Numbered from the stretch's first letter, positions 17,989 to 27,168 are shown. The stretch is DNA of 64,000 nt from Pseudorhizobium xiangyangii (GCF_020531965.1 NZ_JAJAWH010000007.1:62001-126000); one strand, 5' to 3'. Numbers and translations are program-made. The notes: a model not told the origin generated them from the sequence alone.

Positions 17989-18018
17989 GTTCGCCCCTCC
18001 CCTTGGACAGCCCTACTT

Positions 18019-19464
18019 CTATGAGTTTGCAGAGAAATTCAATTGGCAGCCAGGATTCATGACAAGATCAGGGTCGATTGCATGCTTCAAGGAGGTCAGC
18101 AACTGGCGCCGCACCGGCGAAAGCCTCGCTTCGAAGTCGGCGCGCTTCAAGCGGCCGATACCGTGCTCGGCACTGATGCTGCCCTGATAACGGTCGAGTA
18201 CGCCGTTGATTGCCACCTTGGCCTTGTAGATCTGCTCGATCCGCTCATCCGCCGTTGCACCTTCGGCGGGCAGAACGTTCAGGTGAACGTTTCCATCACC
18301 AACATGCCCATAGGAGACACAAATTGCACCCGTCACGGCGGCTTCGACCGCAGCTTCTGCATCGGCCACGAACGCCGCAAGCTCTGACAGCTTCACCGAC
18401 ACGTCCGTCCTCAAATGCATGCCGCGCTTGGCCTGCCCTTCATTCATGCCTTCGCGGATAAGCCACAGATTGCGCGCCTGGGACTGCGACGCAGCGATCG
18501 TTCCATCGAGAACCAGGCCGTCTTCCATGACGCTTTCAAGGAAACGTCCCATCAGATCGTCGATATCGACAAGCCCGCAGCCCGAAATCTCCATCAACAC
18601 ATATGCGGGATAATCTGCAGCGATCGGAATAGGCAGATCGGGCATCGCCTCTTTGGCCAGCGTAAAGGCTAGTGGCGGCATGAACTCGAACGCGGACATC
18701 AGGTCACAGCAATCCCTGCGGGCCCGGCGGAAGAGCTTGATGGCATCATCCAATGACGCCAGCCCCAGAAGCGCCGTCGCCACCTGGTCAGGATAGGGCG
18801 TAAGCTTGAGCGAGACGGCAGTGATGATACCGAGCGTGCCCTCGGCACCGATGAACAGCTGCTTCAGGTCAATGCCACGATTATCCTTGCGCAGTGTCGA
18901 CAGGCCATCGAAAATGCTGCCGTCTGGCAGAACAACCTCCAACCCGAAGATCAGCTCGCGCGTCATGCCGTAGCGCAAGACATTGATGCCGCCGGCATTG
19001 GTGGAAACGTTGCCGCCAATCCGGCAGGTCCCCTGCGCACCGAGGGCAAGCGGGAAGAACATGCCTTTTTCAGCAATCGCATCCTTCAGCTCCGACAGGA
19101 TGCATCCGGCATCGACCACCGCAGAGAAATCATCGCTGTCGATCTGCCGGATCTTGTTCATCCGCTCGAGGCTCAGCACCACCTGGCTCTGCTCTTCATC
19201 CGGGATGCCGCCGAGGACAAGGCCGGTATTGCCACCCTGCGGTACGATCGAAAGGCCGAGTTCCCGGCACAACCTCACCGCTTGCGCCACCTGCTCGGTG
19301 GAACGTGGCCGAAGTACCGCAACCGCACCGCTGGTGACGTCACCGTGCCAGTCACGGCAGTAGCGAACCAATTCTTCCGCATCGCTGAGAACGATGTCTT
19401 CGCCCAGCTGGGTACGCAATGCTGCTTGCCGCTCGGCGACCAATGCGGAACTCTCGGATGTCAT
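18019..19464 (-). CDS. FAD-linked D-2-hydroxyacid dehydrogenase/oxidase (GlcD-like)
   Basis: A 481-residue flavoprotein of the FAD-binding PCMH family with the GlcD/D-2-hydroxyglutarate dehydrogenase layout. The FAD-binding half has PRSTEQVAQAVRLC, VPQGGNTGLVLGG, TCRIGGNVSTNAGG and FIGAEGTLGIIT; the C-terminal half has CVSYGHVGDGNVHLNV and SISAEHGIGRLKR with the metal/substrate His residues. It would oxidise a D-2-hydroxy acid and pass electrons to the respiratory chain. The ATG at 19464 is preferred over one at 19554 because of the GGGAAGGG upstream and the usual length. First gene of the minus-strand group. Confidence 0.88.
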   Translation of the reverse strand: MTSESSALVAERQAALRTQLGEDIVLSDAEELVRYCRDWHGDVTSGAVAVLRPRSTEQVAQAVRLCRELGLSIVPQGGNTGLVLGGIPDEEQSQVVLSLERMNKIRQIDSDDFSAVVDAGCILSELKDAIAEKGMFFPLALGAQGTCRIGGNVSTNAGGINVLRYGMTRELIFGLEVVLPDGSIFDGLSTLRKDNRGIDLKQLFIGAEGTLGIITAVSLKLTPYPDQVATALLGLASLDDAIKLFRRARRDCCDLMSAFEFMPPLAFTLAKEAMPDLPIPIAADYPAYVLMEISGCGLVDIDDLMGRFLESVMEDGLVLDGTIAASQSQARNLWLIREGMNEGQAKRGMHLRTDVSVKLSELAAFVADAEAAVEAAVTGAICVSYGHVGDGNVHLNVLPAEGATADERIEQIYKAKVAINGVLDRYQGSISAEHGIGRLKRADFEARLSPVRRQLLTSLKHAIDPDLVMNPGCQLNFSANS

Positions 19465-19560
19465 GACGATGCCCTTCCCGTACGGCAGGCAAGCCGACAG
19501 GGTCTCCCCGGCATTTTCGACCTGCGCTGAAATAAAAGTTTTCAAGCCGAGCATATAGAG

Positions 19561-19571
19561 TTATCAGACAA
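19561..19571. promoter_or_regulatory. Second GntR operator-like palindrome, between divergent promoters
   Basis: TTATCAGACAA, whose complement TTGTCTGATAA differs at one position from the TTGTCTGACAA palindrome suggested by the site at 17160-17169. It lies between the divergent FAD oxidase (start 19464) and erythronate-dehydrogenase-like gene (start 19646), where a single repressor could control both directions. Confidence 0.55.
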
Positions 19572-19645
19572 CCTTACAAGATAGTTTTTTGGCGTATTCC
19601 GGACGTCTTGTATCGGAGGATGCCGTATCAGGAGGACGGGTTCCA

Positions 19646-20632
19646 ATGCACATTCTTATTATCGGCGCAGCAGGCATGGTTGGCCGAAAGCTTACGCAGC
19701 GGTTGGTCGCCGATAAGACACTCGGCGGGAAAATTGTTGAAAAGCTGACGCTGGTCGACGTGGTGAAGCCGGAAGCCCCTGCTGGTTTTGGCGGCACGGT
19801 CGATGCCCGCGAGAGCGATCTCTCGGCTCCAGGCGAAGCAGAAAAGCTCGTGGCCACGCGGCCCGACGCCATCTTCCACTTGGCGGCCATCGTTTCCGGC
19901 GAAGCTGAGCTGGATTTCGATAAAGGCTACCGCATCAACCTGGATGGCACCCGATACCTTTTCGACGCCATCCGTCTCGCCCATAACGAGGATGGCTACA
20001 AGCCACGCGTCGTCTTCACCTCTTCCATTGCAGTGGTTGGCGCTCCCCTTCCCTTCCCGATCCCGGACGAATTCCACCTGACACCGCTGACGAGCTACGG
20101 AACGCAGAAGGCAATCTGCGAACTGTTGCTCTCCGACTACAGCCGCCGCGGCTTCTTCGACGGTATCGGCATCCGCTTGCCAACGATCTGCATTCGTCCG
20201 GGCAAGCCGAACAAGGCGGCGTCGGGCTTCTTTTCCAACATCCTGCGTGAGCCGCTGGTCGGCAAGGAAGCTGTTCTTCCGGTTTCCGACGACGTCCGCC
20301 ACTGGCACACCTCGCCACGTTCGGCCGTCGGCTTCCTCATCCATGGCGCCACCATCGATCTGGAAAAGGTCGGCGCCCGTCGCAACCTCTCGATGCCGGG
20401 TCTGAGCGCCACTGTTGGTGAACAGATCGAAGCATTGCGTCGCGTTGCTGGCGACAAGGCAGCCAACCTCATCCGGCGCGAACCCGATGAAATGATCATG
20501 AAGATGGTTGCAGGCTGGGCTCCCGGTTTCGAGGCCAAGCGTGCCACTGAGCTTGGCTTTACAGCCGAAGCATCGTTCGATGACATCATCCGAGCCCATA
20601 TCGAAGACGAACTGGGAGGCAAGCTGGCATGA
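19646..20632 (+). CDS. NAD-dependent sugar-acid dehydrogenase, D-erythronate dehydrogenase (DenD)-like
   Basis: An extended short-chain dehydrogenase of 328 residues, starting MHILIIGAAGMVGRKLTQRL with the GxxGxxG NAD motif. It has VFTSSIAVVG, the catalytic SYGTQK (Tyr-x-x-x-Lys) and IRLPTICIRPGKPN. The whole pattern matches proteins annotated as D-erythronate dehydrogenase (DenD), which oxidise C2 of a four-carbon acid. The ATG at 19646 follows CAGGAGGAC. Its stop overlaps the start of the next gene by four bases (ATGA). The substrate in this locus may be a different acid. Confidence 0.8.
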   Translation: MHILIIGAAGMVGRKLTQRLVADKTLGGKIVEKLTLVDVVKPEAPAGFGGTVDARESDLSAPGEAEKLVATRPDAIFHLAAIVSGEAELDFDKGYRINLDGTRYLFDAIRLAHNEDGYKPRVVFTSSIAVVGAPLPFPIPDEFHLTPLTSYGTQKAICELLLSDYSRRGFFDGIGIRLPTICIRPGKPNKAASGFFSNILREPLVGKEAVLPVSDDVRHWHTSPRSAVGFLIHGATIDLEKVGARRNLSMPGLSATVGEQIEALRRVAGDKAANLIRREPDEMIMKMVAGWAPGFEAKRATELGFTAEASFDDIIRAHIEDELGGKLA

Positions 20633-21522
20633 CCGAGACACAGAAGAAGGCCATTGCCTTTCTCGGCACCGGGCTCATGGGCGCGCCGATGGTGCGGTGC
20701 CTGCTGAAGGCCGGCTTCCCGGTCACCGTCTGGAACCGCGACCCGGCAAAGGCGGAGCCGCTCGTTGCCGACGGCGCACGACAGGCGCAGTCCCCCAATG
20801 AAGCTGTCGTCGGCGCCGACATCGTCTTCACCATGCTCACCAATGGTGCAGCCGTATCCGAAGTCCTCTTTGACAAGGGTGTCGTCGGTGCAATGGAGCG
20901 AGGAACGATCGTCGTCGACTGCAGCTCGATTGCTCCGCCGGTTGCACGCGAGAACGCTCGCAGGCTGGCTGAACACGGCATACGCAACCTCGATGCGCCG
21001 GTCTCCGGCGGCACTGCCGGCGCATCGGCAGGTACGCTGGCGATCATGGCCGGTGGCGGCGAGACGGATGTCGAGGAACTCGAAGACGTATTCGCGGCAC
21101 TCGGGCGTGTCACCTATGTCGGCCCAAGCGGCGCAGGACAGATTTGCAAACTCGCCAACCAGCAGATCGTGGCGATCACCATCGGGGCCGTGGCCGAGGC
21201 AATGATCCTCGTCGAGGCCGGCGGCGCATCACGCGGTGCTTTCCGCGACGCCATCCGGGGAGGTTTTGCAGAAAGCCGCATCCTGGAACTGCATGGCGGA
21301 CGGATGGTCAACCGCGACTTCGTTCCGGGCGGCGCCTCATCGAACCAACTCAAGGATCTCGAGGCCGTCATGGCCATGGCTGGCGAACTGTCACTCTCGC
21401 TGCCCCTGACAAAAGAAGTTCGCCAGGAGTTCTATGATTTCGTCCAGCAGGGCGGCGCGGAACAGGATCACAGCGGCCTTCTGCTGCACCTCGAAAAGCT
21501 CAACTCAAAACATCAGGCATAG
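20629..21522 (+). CDS. 3-hydroxyisobutyrate dehydrogenase-family NAD(P)-dependent reductase
   Basis: A 297-residue beta-hydroxyacid dehydrogenase with N-terminal [11 protein letters not shown], substrate-binding [16 protein letters not shown] and the catalytic Lys in [11 protein letters not shown]. This family includes tartronate semialdehyde reductase and L-threonate dehydrogenase (LtnD). Next to a DenD-like protein, a threonate/erythronate-type reaction is possible, but the sequence alone does not decide. It overlaps the upstream gene by four bases and is followed two bases later by the dehydratase, so the three are one operon. Confidence 0.85.
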   Translation: MTETQKKAIAFLGTGLMGAPMVRCLLKAGFPVTVWNRDPAKAEPLVADGARQAQSPNEAVVGADIVFTMLTNGAAVSEVLFDKGVVGAMERGTIVVDCSSIAPPVARENARRLAEHGIRNLDAPVSGGTAGASAGTLAIMAGGGETDVEELEDVFAALGRVTYVGPSGAGQICKLANQQIVAITIGAVAEAMILVEAGGASRGAFRDAIRGGFAESRILELHGGRMVNRDFVPGGASSNQLKDLEAVMAMAGELSLSLPLTKEVRQEFYDFVQQGGAEQDHSGLLLHLEKLNSKHQA

Positions 21523-21524
21523 AC

Positions 21525-23312
21525 ATGAGCGCAGACACCAACTCCAAACGCCGTCTGCGATCGCAGGACTGGTTCGACAACCCCGACCACATCGACATGA
21601 CTGCGCTCTATCTCGAGCGGTTCATGAACTACGGTGTGACGCCGGAGGAATTGCGCTCCGGCAAGCCGATCATCGGCATTGCCCAGAGCGGAAGCGACCT
21701 TACTCCCTGCAATCGCGTTCATGTGGAACTCGTCAAGCGCGTTCGCGATGGCATCCGCGACGCCGGTGGCATCCCCATCGAATTCCCCACCCACCCGATC
21801 TTCGAAAACTGCAAGCGTCCGACAGCAGCGCTCGACCGCAACCTTGCCTATCTCAGCCTCGTCGAAATCCTGTACGGCTATCCGCTCGACGGTGTGGTCC
21901 TGACCACCGGCTGCGACAAGACCACGCCTTCAGCGCTGATGGCCGCCTCCACAGTCGATATTCCGGCCATTGTGCTTTCAGGCGGTCCGATGCTGGACGG
22001 CTGGCACGAAGGCGACCTGGTCGGATCGGGAACTGTGATCTGGCGGATGCGCCGCAAGTTCGCGGCCGGCGAAATTGACCGCGAAGAGTTTCTACAGGCC
22101 GCGCTTGATTCCGCTCCCTCCGTCGGCCACTGCAACACGATGGGCACCGCCTCGACGATGAACGCCCTGGCCGAAGCATTGGGCATGTCGCTCACCGGCT
22201 GCGGCGCTATCCCGGCAGCATATCGCGAACGAGGGCAGATGGCCTACCGCACCGGTCGTCGGGCAGTAGAACTCGTCTGGGAAGACCTGAAACCCTCCGA
22301 CATCCTGACGCGCGAAGCTTTCCTCAATGCCGTCAGGGTCAACTCGGCCATCGGCGGATCGACGAATGCACAGCCGCATCTGGCGGCTATGGCCAAGCAT
22401 GCCGGCGTCGAGCTCTATCCGGACGACTGGCAGGTCCATGGCTTCGACATTCCGCTGCTCGCCAACGTACAGCCTGCGGGCGAGTATCTCGGCGAACGCT
22501 ATCACCGGGCCGGTGGCACGCCCGCAATCATGTGGGAACTGCTGCAAGTTGGGAAGCTCGACGGGAACTGTCGCACGGTCACCGGCAAGAGCATGACCGA
22601 AAACCTCGAAGGCCGAGAAGCCAGCGACCGCGAGGTCATTCTTCCCTTTAACCGACCGCTGAAGGAAAAGGCCGGCTTTGCCGTCCTGAAAGGCAATCTC
22701 TTCGACTTTGCCATCATGAAGACAAGCGTCATCTCCGAAGGCTTCCGGGAGCGCTATCTTCAGGAACCTGGCCGGGAAAACGTTTTCGAGGGCAAGGCTG
22801 TGGTGTTCGATGGTTCGGAAGACTATCACCATCGCATCAACGACCCGGCGCTCGACATCGATGAAAACACCATCCTGGTGATCCGTGGCGCTGGCCCGCT
22901 TGGTTGGCCGGGTTCTGCGGAAGTCGTGAACATGCAACCGCCGGATCACCTTATCAAGAAGGGTATCACCAGCCTTCCAACGATTGGTGACGGCCGACAG
23001 TCCGGTACCGCAGACAGTCCATCCATTCTCAATGCCTCACCGGAAAGTGCGGCGGGCGGCGGACTTGCATGGATCAGAACCGGCGATATCGTCCGCATCG
23101 ACCTCAACCAGGGGCGCTGCGACATGTTGGTGGAGCCTGCAGAGATCGAGAAGCGAAAGGCTGACGGCATTCCGGCCGTGCCGGCCGACGCAACGCCCTG
23201 GCAGCGCATCTATCGCAAGTCGGTGACCCAGCTTTCAGATGGTGCGGTGCTGGAAGGTGCCGCTGACTTCCGTCAGATCGCCGCCAAGATGCCACCGCGT
23301 CACAATCACTGA
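21525..23312 (+). CDS. IlvD/Edd-family sugar-acid dehydratase (xylonate/arabinonate dehydratase type)
   Basis: A 595-residue iron-sulfur dehydratase. Three cysteines expected to bind the cluster are at about 62 (SGSDLTPCN), 130 ([10 protein letters not shown]) and 203 ([11 protein letters not shown]), and [15 protein letters not shown] follows. The length and the [14 protein letters not shown]-terminus match pentonate dehydratases (D-xylonate or L-arabinonate) rather than IlvD or 6-phosphogluconate dehydratase. It would make a 2-keto-3-deoxy acid for the FAH-family enzyme encoded on the other strand. Last gene of the plus-strand operon. Confidence 0.88.
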   Translation: MSADTNSKRRLRSQDWFDNPDHIDMTALYLERFMNYGVTPEELRSGKPIIGIAQSGSDLTPCNRVHVELVKRVRDGIRDAGGIPIEFPTHPIFENCKRPTAALDRNLAYLSLVEILYGYPLDGVVLTTGCDKTTPSALMAASTVDIPAIVLSGGPMLDGWHEGDLVGSGTVIWRMRRKFAAGEIDREEFLQAALDSAPSVGHCNTMGTASTMNALAEALGMSLTGCGAIPAAYRERGQMAYRTGRRAVELVWEDLKPSDILTREAFLNAVRVNSAIGGSTNAQPHLAAMAKHAGVELYPDDWQVHGFDIPLLANVQPAGEYLGERYHRAGGTPAIMWELLQVGKLDGNCRTVTGKSMTENLEGREASDREVILPFNRPLKEKAGFAVLKGNLFDFAIMKTSVISEGFRERYLQEPGRENVFEGKAVVFDGSEDYHHRINDPALDIDENTILVIRGAGPLGWPGSAEVVNMQPPDHLIKKGITSLPTIGDGRQSGTADSPSILNASPESAAGGGLAWIRTGDIVRIDLNQGRCDMLVEPAEIEKRKADGIPAVPADATPWQRIYRKSVTQLSDGAVLEGAADFRQIAAKMPPRHNH

Positions 23313-23339
23313 ACTTGATTGCCGAACAGGTGCGGCAGA

Positions 23340-24035
23340 TCAACGGCTGAACAGGATCTTTACATAGGTCCGATAGGCCAGGATCTGCCGCTCCAGCTGG
23401 CTGGGGTCCTTCAATGCCTTGGCCATGATGATGGCGCCGTCAAACGTGCAGGATAGCATGGCCGCGACGTCGTACAGATGGACCGGCTCGCGCGGGGGAT
23501 ACATGGCCGCGATCTCGGTCAGGTGGCCCAGGAAGCGTTCGTTCCACCGCCGCACCGAGTTGGTGTTCAGTGCGTGAACCTCGGAATCGAAAAGTCGTTC
23601 CTGATAGCAGATGGAAGCGATGAGGCAGCCCGGATGGCCGCCCGGCAGATCGCGTGTCAGCTCGGCCAGAAGCTTCAGGCCCAGCAGAAAGGCCTGCAGC
23701 GGATCGTCGGTGAGCTCTTTGGCGCGCCCAAAGATGTCATCGAAGATTTCGTCGTTCTCGGCGACGTAGCGGCGCAACATCTCCCGCGCCAGTTCATTCT
23801 TGTCCCTGAAATGATAGAAGAAGCCACTTTTCGTGATCCCGGCTTCAGCGATCACCTCCTCGATCGAGGTCGCCGCAAAACCTTTCTCAAGCACGGATGC
23901 CTGGGCAATCTCCATGATCCGCTCGCGCGTCGCTGCACCTTTCGGGCGTTTTCGCGCAGCCGGCAACTGGACCTCGGGTACAGTTGCGAACTGCCCTGCC
24001 TGATCATCGCTTGACACTTCCGTCGTCGCCTGCAC
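23340..24035 (-). CDS. TetR-family transcriptional regulator
   Basis: A 231-residue TetR-type regulator. After a polar 30-residue tail, the helix-turn-helix domain reads ATRERIMEIAQASVLEKGF, SIEEVIAEAGITKSGFFYHF and RDKNELAREML, with the usual FYYHF-like motif. The C-terminal ligand domain includes GCLIASICYQER. The start is a GTG at 24035 with GGAGG five bases upstream. It is divergent from the homocysteine methyltransferase gene, and a perfect inverted repeat lies between them, so it may regulate that gene and itself. The ligand is unknown. Confidence 0.88.
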   Translation of the reverse strand: MQATTEVSSDDQAGQFATVPEVQLPAARKRPKGAATRERIMEIAQASVLEKGFAATSIEEVIAEAGITKSGFFYHFRDKNELAREMLRRYVAENDEIFDDIFGRAKELTDDPLQAFLLGLKLLAELTRDLPGGHPGCLIASICYQERLFDSEVHALNTNSVRRWNERFLGHLTEIAAMYPPREPVHLYDVAAMLSCTFDGAIIMAKALKDPSQLERQILAYRTYVKILFSR

Positions 24036-24044
24036 GCCAACCTC

Positions 24045-24066
24045 CGGAAAATGCTTTACTTTTCCG
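24045..24066. promoter_or_regulatory. Perfect inverted repeat between TetR and methyltransferase genes
   Basis: CGGAAAA (24045-24051) and TTTTCCG (24060-24066) form a perfect 7-base inverted repeat with an 8-base spacer, directly upstream of the TetR start and overlapping the end of its ribosome binding site. Size and position fit a TetR-family autoregulatory operator. No second copy was seen. Confidence 0.5.
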
Positions 24067-24127
24067 CGAGCGGCGAAAGCTCTACCACAAGCTCGCTAGA
24101 TCATATGCCCGATCTTCTGGGAAAAGT

Positions 24128-24166
24128 GTGCTGTCGATCAGCACGCAATGCCGCCAGCATCTGGCG
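24128..24166 (+). promoter_or_regulatory. Two tandem hairpins in the methyltransferase leader
   Basis: GTGCTG/CAGCAC (24128-24133 with 24139-24144, 5-base loop) is followed by CGCCAG/CTGGCG (24152-24157 with 24161-24166, 3-base loop), ending about ten bases before the CAGGAGG ribosome site. They could form a structured 5' leader. I could not match them to a known riboswitch. Confidence 0.4.
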
Positions 24167-24187
24167 ATATTATCACAGGAGGAACCC

Positions 24188-25141
24188 ATGACCAAACACA
24201 CGGCACGCCTACTGCATTTAACCGATCAGACCTTCCTTACCGACGGTGGACTTGAGACTACGCTGGTCTTTCACCGCGGCCTTGACCTGCCCTTCTTTGC
24301 ATCCTTTCCGCTGCTTGATGACGAGCGCGGCCGGAAGGAACTGACGGAGTACTATGAGACCTATCTGGCGATCGCGCGCGAAAGAGGGCTGGGCTTCATC
24401 CTCGATACGCCGACCTGGAGGGCCAGTGCCGATTGGGGGCCAAAACTTGGCTACGATCTCGCGGCGCTTCTCGATCTGAACAAGCGCTCGATTGCCTATC
24501 TCGCTGAGTTGCGCTCGGTATGGGAGCAGCCCGGCCAATCCATCATCCTGAATGGCGCGATCGGGCCAAGGGGGGATGGCTACAAGGCCGGACACATGAA
24601 CGCCGACGAGGCGGAGGATTACCATGCATTTCAGATCGGTGCCTTCGCCCAAACGGAAGCCGACATGGTCACTGCCTTCACGATGAACAATGTCGAAGAG
24701 GCCATCGGCATTGCCCGCGCGGCCAAGGCAGCAAGTGTTCCATGCGTGATATCGTTCACCGTCGAAACCGACGGCAGGCTTGCAAGTGGAGCATCGCTGC
24801 AAGACGCGATAGAAGGAACGGATGCGGCGACAGGAGCAAGCCCGATCTACTACATGATCAACTGCGCACACCCCTCACATTTTGACGGCGCATTATCGCG
24901 CGGCGAGAAATGGGTGAGCCGCATCGGCGGAATCCGCGCCAATGCATCGACCAAAAGCCATGCGGAATTGGACGAGTCGAGCGAACTGGATATTGGTGAC
25001 CCGATCGATCTTGCCCGGCGGTACGACGGGCTCCGCGGTACCTATCCATCGATGCGGGTGATCGGAGGCTGCTGCGGAACCGACCACCGGCATCTTCTGG
25101 CAATCTGCGCTGCTTGCCTTCCTTTGGCTGCAGCGGAGTAA
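24188..25141 (+). CDS. Homocysteine S-methyltransferase-family protein
   Basis: A 317-residue single-domain homocysteine S-methyltransferase-family protein. It has the N-terminal LTDGGLETTLVF, NGAIGPRGDGY and the zinc-binding cysteines in INCAHPSHF and GGCCGTDHRH. Such stand-alone enzymes move a methyl group from S-methylmethionine, betaine or another donor to homocysteine, or act on related thiols. No folate or cobalamin domain is present. GGAGG lies 6-7 bases before the ATG at 24188. Its divergent partner is a TetR regulator, and it converges with the SDR gene downstream across a hairpin. Confidence 0.85.
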   Translation: MTKHTARLLHLTDQTFLTDGGLETTLVFHRGLDLPFFASFPLLDDERGRKELTEYYETYLAIARERGLGFILDTPTWRASADWGPKLGYDLAALLDLNKRSIAYLAELRSVWEQPGQSIILNGAIGPRGDGYKAGHMNADEAEDYHAFQIGAFAQTEADMVTAFTMNNVEEAIGIARAAKAASVPCVISFTVETDGRLASGASLQDAIEGTDAATGASPIYYMINCAHPSHFDGALSRGEKWVSRIGGIRANASTKSHAELDESSELDIGDPIDLARRYDGLRGTYPSMRVIGGCCGTDHRHLLAICAACLPLAAAE

Positions 25142-25145
25142 GACC

Positions 25146-25172
25146 CTTCCGGGGAATTTACGTCCCCGGAAG
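25146..25172. terminator. Hairpin between convergent genes, probable bidirectional terminator
   Basis: A perfect 10-base stem (CTTCCGGGGA at 25146-25155 with TCCCCGGAAG at 25163-25172, 7-base loop) lies in the 39-base gap between the convergent methyltransferase and SDR genes. There is no long T run on either side, so termination efficiency is uncertain. Confidence 0.6.
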
Positions 25173-25180
25173 ATCGTCCT

Positions 25181-25948
25181 TTAGATAACGGCGCTCATAC
25201 CGCCGTCGACATAGATGATCTGGCCGTTCACATAGGCGGACGCGTCAGACGAGAGGAAGACGGCAGCCCCAACCAGTTCTTCCGGCTTGCCCCAACGGCG
25301 CGAAGGCGTGCGACCCTTCACCCAGCTGTCAAACTCCGGATTGTCGATCAAAGCCTGATTCATGTCCGTCAACATGTAGCCGGGACCGATGGCATTCGCC
25401 TGGATCCCGTGTTCGGCCCACTCCGCCGCCATAGCCTGCGTCAGCGTCTTGATACCCCCCTTTGCGGCCGTATACGGCGCAACCGTCGCGCGCCCGAGAC
25501 CACTCATCAGGGAGCCTATATTGATAACCTTGCCGCGCTTGCGAGGAAGCATCCGCTTGGCGGCCTCGCGCGATACGAGAAAGGCGCTGGTAAGGTTGGT
25601 ATCGATGACGCGATGCCAGTTGGCGCTGTCCAGTTCGACGATCGGCTTGCGATACTGGATTCCTGCGTTGTTGACGAGGATGTCGATCTCCACGCCGTCA
25701 GAATCGAAGGACTCGAAAGCCGCGACAACAGCTGCTTCATCCGTAACGTCGAAAGCGGCACCCGTCACGGAAAAGCCTTTGGCCTGAAGCGCGGCGACGC
25801 TCTCTTGCAGCCGGTCTGAATTGACGCCATTAAGAATGAGTGAGGCACCGGCCTCGGCAAGGCCGGTTGCGATGGCGAGGCCCAGGCCACGCGAGGAGCC
25901 GGTAACGAGCGCCGAGCGGCCTTTCAGACTGAATAGCGGATTGGACAA
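25181..25948 (-). CDS. SDR-family oxidoreductase, gluconate 5-dehydrogenase-like
   Basis: A 255-residue classical short-chain dehydrogenase with TGSSRGLGLAIA, NNAGIQYRKP, catalytic Ser in INIGSLMSGLGR and YTAAKGGIK. The N-terminus FSLKGRSALVTG and the RRWGKPEELVGAAVFLSS segment resemble gluconate 5-dehydrogenase (Gno/IdnO), which interconverts gluconate and 5-ketogluconate. There is no gluconate gene next to it, so the substrate stays tentative. It lies downstream of glnII on the same strand, but a strong terminator separates them. Confidence 0.82.
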   Translation of the reverse strand: MSNPLFSLKGRSALVTGSSRGLGLAIATGLAEAGASLILNGVNSDRLQESVAALQAKGFSVTGAAFDVTDEAAVVAAFESFDSDGVEIDILVNNAGIQYRKPIVELDSANWHRVIDTNLTSAFLVSREAAKRMLPRKRGKVINIGSLMSGLGRATVAPYTAAKGGIKTLTQAMAAEWAEHGIQANAIGPGYMLTDMNQALIDNPEFDSWVKGRTPSRRWGKPEELVGAAVFLSSDASAYVNGQIIYVDGGMSAVI

Positions 25949-26073
25949 ATCATTCTCCTGAAGATGCTAATGCTGGGATCAGGCATACGTGCCGGACTTG
26001 GCCGCTGTCCAGCCCTTCGGGAGCGTTTTAGAGCTTGCAACGGTTCGCCCGCGATCCACCCAGGTCGCCAAGC

Positions 26074-26109
26074 AAAATGGGCGGCGCCGGATGTCGGCGC
26101 CGCCCATTT
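26074..26109 (-). terminator. Strong terminator of glnII
   Basis: A perfect 14-base stem (26075-26088 with 26096-26109; core GGGCGGCGCC) around a 7-base loop. On the minus strand its 3' arm ends CCCATTTT, giving a short T tail. It begins 19 bases after the glnII stop and should isolate glnII from the SDR gene. Confidence 0.82.
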
Positions 26110-26127
26110 CTGTTCACGTATTTTCGA

Positions 26128-27168
26128 TCAGGCAGCGGCCGAAACGAAGCCTGCGGTCGGCACTTCCGAAATCGTCGTCAGGACCTGCGAAGCGATCTGA
26201 TAAGGGCAACCCTGCGAGTTCGGGCGACGGTCTTCGAGATAGCCCTTGTAGCCGTTGTTGACGAAGGAGTGCGGAACGCGGATCGACGCGCCACGGTCTG
26301 CAACGCCGTAGGAGAATTCGTTCCACGGAGCCGTTTCGTGCTTGCCGGTCAAGCGCATATGGTTGTCCGGGCCGTAAACAGCGATGTGATCGTCGATGTT
26401 CTTCTTGAACTGTTCCATGAGTGCTTCGAAGTAGGCCTTTCCGCCAATTTCGCGCATGAACTTGGTCGAGAAGTTGCAATGCATGCCCGAGCCGTTCCAA
26501 TCCGTGTCGCCGAGCGGCTTGCAGTGGAACTCGATGTCGATGCCGTACTTTTCGCAGAGGCGCACGAGCAGGTAGCGCGCGATCCAGATCTGGTCGGCAG
26601 CCCTCTTGGAGCCCTTGCCGAAGATCTGGAATTCCCACTGGCCCTTGGCCACTTCGGCATTGATGCCTTCATGGTTGATACCGGCAGCCAGGCAGAGGTC
26701 GAGGTGTTCCTCGACGATCTCGCGAGCGATCGAACCGACATTCTTGTAGCCAACGCCAGTGTAGTACGGACCCTGCGGAGCGGGATAGCCCGTTTCCGGG
26801 AAGCCGAGCGGGCGGCCGTTCTCGTAGAAGAAGTACTCCTGCTCGAAGCCGAACCATGCATCTTCGTCGTCGAGGATGGTTGCACGGCTGTTGGAAGCGT
26901 GCGGCGTGACACCATCGGGCATCATGACTTCGCACATGACGAGCGCACCATTGGTGCGAGCCGGATCAGGGTAGATGGCGACCGGCTTCAGCACGCAATC
27001 GGAGCTGCGGCCTTCAGCCTGCATCGTCGAGGAGCCGTCAAAACCCCAGAGCGGGAGCTGGTCCAGTGTCGGGAACGCGTCGAACTCCTTGACCTGCGTC
27101 TTGCCGCGCAGATTCGGAACCGGGGTATAGCCGTCAAGCCAAATGTACTCGAGCTTGTATTTCGTCAT
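26128..27168 (-). CDS. glnII: Glutamine synthetase type II
   Basis: GlnII makes glutamine from glutamate, ammonia and ATP. This 346-residue enzyme is the short eukaryote-type form found in rhizobia beside GlnA. Motifs are WGFDGSSTMQA, the metal/ATP region FGFEQEYFFYENGRPLGFP, AGINHEGINAEVAKGQWEFQ, and NGSGMHCNFSTKFMRE. The ATG at 27168 follows GAGAGAG. Upstream, a -24/-12 promoter at 27263-27277 places it under RpoN, and by analogy NtrC, which is the known control of glnII in rhizobia. A small DUF2735 gene is divergent from it. Confidence 0.96.
   Translation of the reverse strand: MTKYKLEYIWLDGYTPVPNLRGKTQVKEFDAFPTLDQLPLWGFDGSSTMQAEGRSSDCVLKPVAIYPDPARTNGALVMCEVMMPDGVTPHASNSRATILDDEDAWFGFEQEYFFYENGRPLGFPETGYPAPQGPYYTGVGYKNVGSIAREIVEEHLDLCLAAGINHEGINAEVAKGQWEFQIFGKGSKRAADQIWIARYLLVRLCEKYGIDIEFHCKPLGDTDWNGSGMHCNFSTKFMREIGGKAYFEALMEQFKKNIDDHIAVYGPDNHMRLTGKHETAPWNEFSYGVADRGASIRVPHSFVNNGYKGYLEDRRPNSQGCPYQIASQVLTTISEVPTAGFVSAAA

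Noticed and set aside
24067-24187. SAM or SAH riboswitch before the homocysteine methyltransferase gene
   Set aside because: Two hairpins are present, but I could not recognise the conserved core of any SAM/SAH class.
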